The notes under the pieces: generated by a model
What the model saw: the letters and a program-made list of their open reading frames with translations, nothing else
Databases searched by the model: none
Told to the model about the DNA's origin: nothing
In this document: in pieces, positions 5,459-7,209 of the stretch
Position numbering within the stretch: position 1 is the first letter of the stretch
How the letters are laid out: each line of letters opens with the position of its first letter
Position numbers and translations under genes: made by a program
NCBI GenBank assembly: GCA_009845505.1
Contig: VXZL01000308.1
Location: 5,827 to 13,035 of the forward strand
Source: Candidatus Poribacteria bacterium
GTDB lineage: Bacteria; Poribacteria; WGA-4E; WGA-3G
Direction of reading: 5' to 3'
DNA length: 7,209 bases

Positions 5459-5947
5459 ATGTTAATTTCAATGATTGCAGCGATGGACAAAAATCGACTG
5501 ATCGGCAATGGGCCCAATATTCCGTGGCAAATGCCAGTTGATCGACGACATTTTCGCGACATGACGGTCGGAAAGCCGGTTGTTATGGGACGTAAAACTT
5601 TTGAAACCCTTAAGCGACCTTTGGGCAAACGACACAATATCATCCTCACGCGGAACACGACTTATAAAGCCCCTAAAGGTTGTAACGTCGCACATTCAGT
5701 AAGGGACGTTCTTGAACTTTGTAAAGAAGCGGAAGAACTCATGATCTGTGGCGGAGCACCTATCTATGAAGCCTTTTTGCCGCACGCCAATCGACTCTAT
5801 CTTACACAGATTCATGCCACATTTGAAGGGGATGTCTATTTCCCGGAGTTTGACATCACAGCGTGGAGGGAAGTAAAACGTATTGACGGCGGATCTGATG
5901 AGAGAAATCCTTATCCCTATAGTTTTCTGTTTTTAGAACGAAAGTAG
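5459..5947 (+). CDS. folA: Dihydrofolate reductase
   Basis: FolA reduces dihydrofolate, the by-product of thymidylate synthase, to tetrahydrofolate using NADPH in the cytoplasm. The 162-residue length is typical of bacterial enzymes. Family marks: MISMIAAMD-like start (here MLISMIAAMD), RLIGNGPNIPWQMPVD (13-28) with Trp23 and catalytic Asp28, VVMGRKTFE (41-49) for cofactor binding, RPLGKRHNIILT (53-64), the Gly-Gly pair in CGGAPIYE (97-104), and LYLTQIHATFEGDVYFPEF (113-131). A third Gly common after the pair is Ala here. The ATG follows the upstream TAA with zero gap; a weak GGA SD lies 7 nt upstream. Finding folA close to thyA is common, but here two unrecognised genes lie between them. Confidence 0.93.
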   Translation: MLISMIAAMDKNRLIGNGPNIPWQMPVDRRHFRDMTVGKPVVMGRKTFETLKRPLGKRHNIILTRNTTYKAPKGCNVAHSVRDVLELCKEAEELMICGGAPIYEAFLPHANRLYLTQIHATFEGDVYFPEFDITAWREVKRIDGGSDERNPYPYSFLFLERK

Positions 5948-5971
5948 GGATAGGAATGCAGCAGACTCGCT

Positions 5972-5993
5972 GGCGAGGTTTCCTAACCTCGCC
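5972..5993. repeat. 9-bp-stem hairpin between folA and the nagA-like gene
   Basis: GGCGAGGTT (5972-5980) and AACCTCGCC (5985-5993) form a perfect GC-rich stem with a 4-nt loop TCCT. No T-run follows, so it is not a standard intrinsic terminator. It lies 24 nt after the folA stop, and the SD of the next gene (AAGGA, 5995-5999) begins 1 nt after the stem, so in mRNA it could affect ribosome access or mark the end of the folA unit. Its form resembles a dispersed genomic palindrome. Confidence 0.5.
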
Positions 5994-6008
5994 TAAGGAC
6001 ACGTGCGA

Positions 6009-7209
6009 ATGGAAACACTAACGATTGTAAACGGTGACATTTATACCCCAGCGCATTACGGACAGGGAAGTATTGTTATTCAAGGTGACACAATTTCAAC
6101 CATAACAACGGACGCGCTTCAGCCAACAGGCGAGACTTTTGATGCTTCTGGTTGTCTTGTTATTCCCGGATTAATTGACGGATTGGTACACGGCGGCGGT
6201 GGCTGTGATAGTATGACTGGCGAGGTCGAAGATGTTGCCACGATTGCCCGTGCGCATGCCCGTAATGGTGTTACCTCGTTGGTGTTAGGTATATCTTCGG
6301 GGAGTATGGCGCAGATTAACGGTGCCTTAACGGCTATCGCGCACGTCGCTGACGAGCCAGTGGTGGACGGTTCGCAGATCTTAGGTTCGTACGTTGAAGG
6401 AAAGTTTGGAAGCCTCGCGAAAAATGGAGCGCAGAACGCAAAATACATTACGCCACCGAACTTTGAAGAATTCCACGCAATGTGGGCAGCTTCTGATGGC
6501 ACCTTGAAAGTCATCTCCATAGCACCTGAAAACGATGAAAATCTACAATTTATCAAACATCTCGCAGCCTACGGGTCAGATGCCTATAATGACATCATCA
6601 TCGCTATGGGGCACACAAATGCGACATACCAACAGGCGATGGCGGCGATTGATGCTGGTGTGACGCGCGCCACACACACCTATAACGGCATGAGTGGTAT
6701 GCACCATCGGGCACCCGGGGCAATTGAAGCAGTCCTCTCTCACCCAGATATTCATGCTGAACTCATCGTTGACGAACACCATGTCCATCCGTTCTGGGGC
6801 AGCCATTTGATTCGGCAGAAAGGAATTCACGCTGTCGGGTTAATTACAGATTGCACCGAGCTTGCGGGTGTGCCTTCTGAAGACTGGCAGGCATCGGCAA
6901 CATACATTCCTGAGATTGATGCGTATCGTCTCAGCGATGATATGATTTCTGAAAAGGATACTGCCTTTGAAGCCGGTAGCACCGAGAAATACGTCCGTAA
7001 CGACGCTATGTGGCTTGATGTTGGTAAACCGACGGAGCGGCTTGCGGGTGCGACGATTACGCTTATGGATGGGGTTCGCAATGTTATTAACTGGGGTTAT
7101 TCTCTCGAAGAAGCATTAACGATGGCAACATTGACACCCGCACAGAATTTAGGGGTCGCGCAGTCGGTCGGCGCAATCGAGACTGGGAAGACAGCGGACG
7201 TTATTATTG
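6009..7209 (+). CDS. nagA: N-acetylglucosamine-6-phosphate deacetylase-like amidohydrolase (cut by right edge)
   Basis: The frame is open from the ATG at 6009 to the window edge (400 codons). NagA removes the acetyl group from N-acetylglucosamine-6-phosphate in amino-sugar catabolism and cell-wall recycling. Family marks: PGLIDGLVHGGGG (53-65), the metal ligand Glu130 in SYVEGKF, His202 in GHTNATY, His223 in ATHTYNGM, MHHRAPGAIEAVL (231-243), DEHHVHP (255-261), catalytic Asp281 in LITDCTELAG, RLAGATITLMDG (344-355), and TPAQNLG plus GKTADVII near the cut end. Odd: the HxH after ILID-type sequence has Leu59 in place of the first His; HLEGP reads YVEGK; and GAH reads GAQ. E. coli NagA also lacks a full HxH, so a one-metal enzyme is plausible, but the substrate may differ. 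AAGGA lies 9 nt before the ATG. Only the last part of the protein is missing. Confidence 0.8.
   Translation, partial: METLTIVNGDIYTPAHYGQGSIVIQGDTISTITTDALQPTGETFDASGCLVIPGLIDGLVHGGGGCDSMTGEVEDVATIARAHARNGVTSLVLGISSGSMAQINGALTAIAHVADEPVVDGSQILGSYVEGKFGSLAKNGAQNAKYITPPNFEEFHAMWAASDGTLKVISIAPENDENLQFIKHLAAYGSDAYNDIIIAMGHTNATYQQAMAAIDAGVTRATHTYNGMSGMHHRAPGAIEAVLSHPDIHAELIVDEHHVHPFWGSHLIRQKGIHAVGLITDCTELAGVPSEDWQASATYIPEIDAYRLSDDMISEKDTAFEAGSTEKYVRNDAMWLDVGKPTERLAGATITLMDGVRNVINWGYSLEEALTMATLTPAQNLGVAQSVGAIETGKTADVII

Noticed and set aside
6119..7081. Minus-strand frames opposite the nagA-like gene
   Set aside because: They are antisense shadows; the plus strand carries clear amidohydrolase motifs over the same span.
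1..7209. CRISPR array, transposase gene, toxin-antitoxin pair or phage genes
   Set aside because: No regularly spaced direct repeats and no matching protein motifs were seen on either strand.

Overview
The window is bacterial chromosomal DNA: gene-dense, with short gaps, Shine-Dalgarno (SD) sites, a canonical sigma-70-type promoter and a tRNA gene without an encoded CCA end. The mix suggests an environmental, uncultivated bacterium. An SMP-30-type lactonase gene, short dispersed palindromes in the gaps, and a small element ending in ATAGGACTTACGCA all remind me of Candidatus Poribacteria. That placement is a recollection of genome style, not a search result, and should be held loosely.

Layout. 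On the minus strand, positions 1-1326 hold two coupled genes: a membrane protein with a long Arg/Ser-rich stretch, a basic helical stretch and a Tyr/His-rich stretch, followed by a gene cut by the window edge. Divergently, a TTGACA-17-TAAAAT promoter reads through a leader hairpin into tRNA-Arg(CCG). The rest of that gap holds a 117-bp element with 14-bp perfect terminal inverted repeats, which looks like a MITE. On the plus strand, an SMP-30/gluconolactonase-type gene, dut and thyA form a tight run (1-nt overlap, then a 2-nt gap). After a 193-nt gap with a palindrome come an orphan lipoprotein gene, a short stretch that looks coding but has no start codon, an orphan protein with a possible winged-helix region, and folA directly abutting it. 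A 9-bp-stem hairpin then precedes a nagA-like amidohydrolase gene that runs off the right edge.

How the genes work together. dut, thyA and folA are the core of dTMP synthesis: dUTP to dUMP, dUMP to dTMP with methylene-tetrahydrofolate, and dihydrofolate back to tetrahydrofolate. The trio is split by about 1.6 kb of unrecognised genes. The lactonase and the amino-sugar deacetylase fit carbohydrate catabolism and have no evident link to dTMP.

Most notable points: ThyA has Pro where the family has the phosphate-binding Arg of the YQRS motif, with Lys at a second phosphate-site Arg; the NagA-like protein lacks the first His of the metal-binding HxH; the Arg/Ser-rich membrane protein is unusual and probably starts at an internal GTG; and there is a MITE-like element beside the tRNA. 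I saw no CRISPR array, no transposase gene and no clear defence system.
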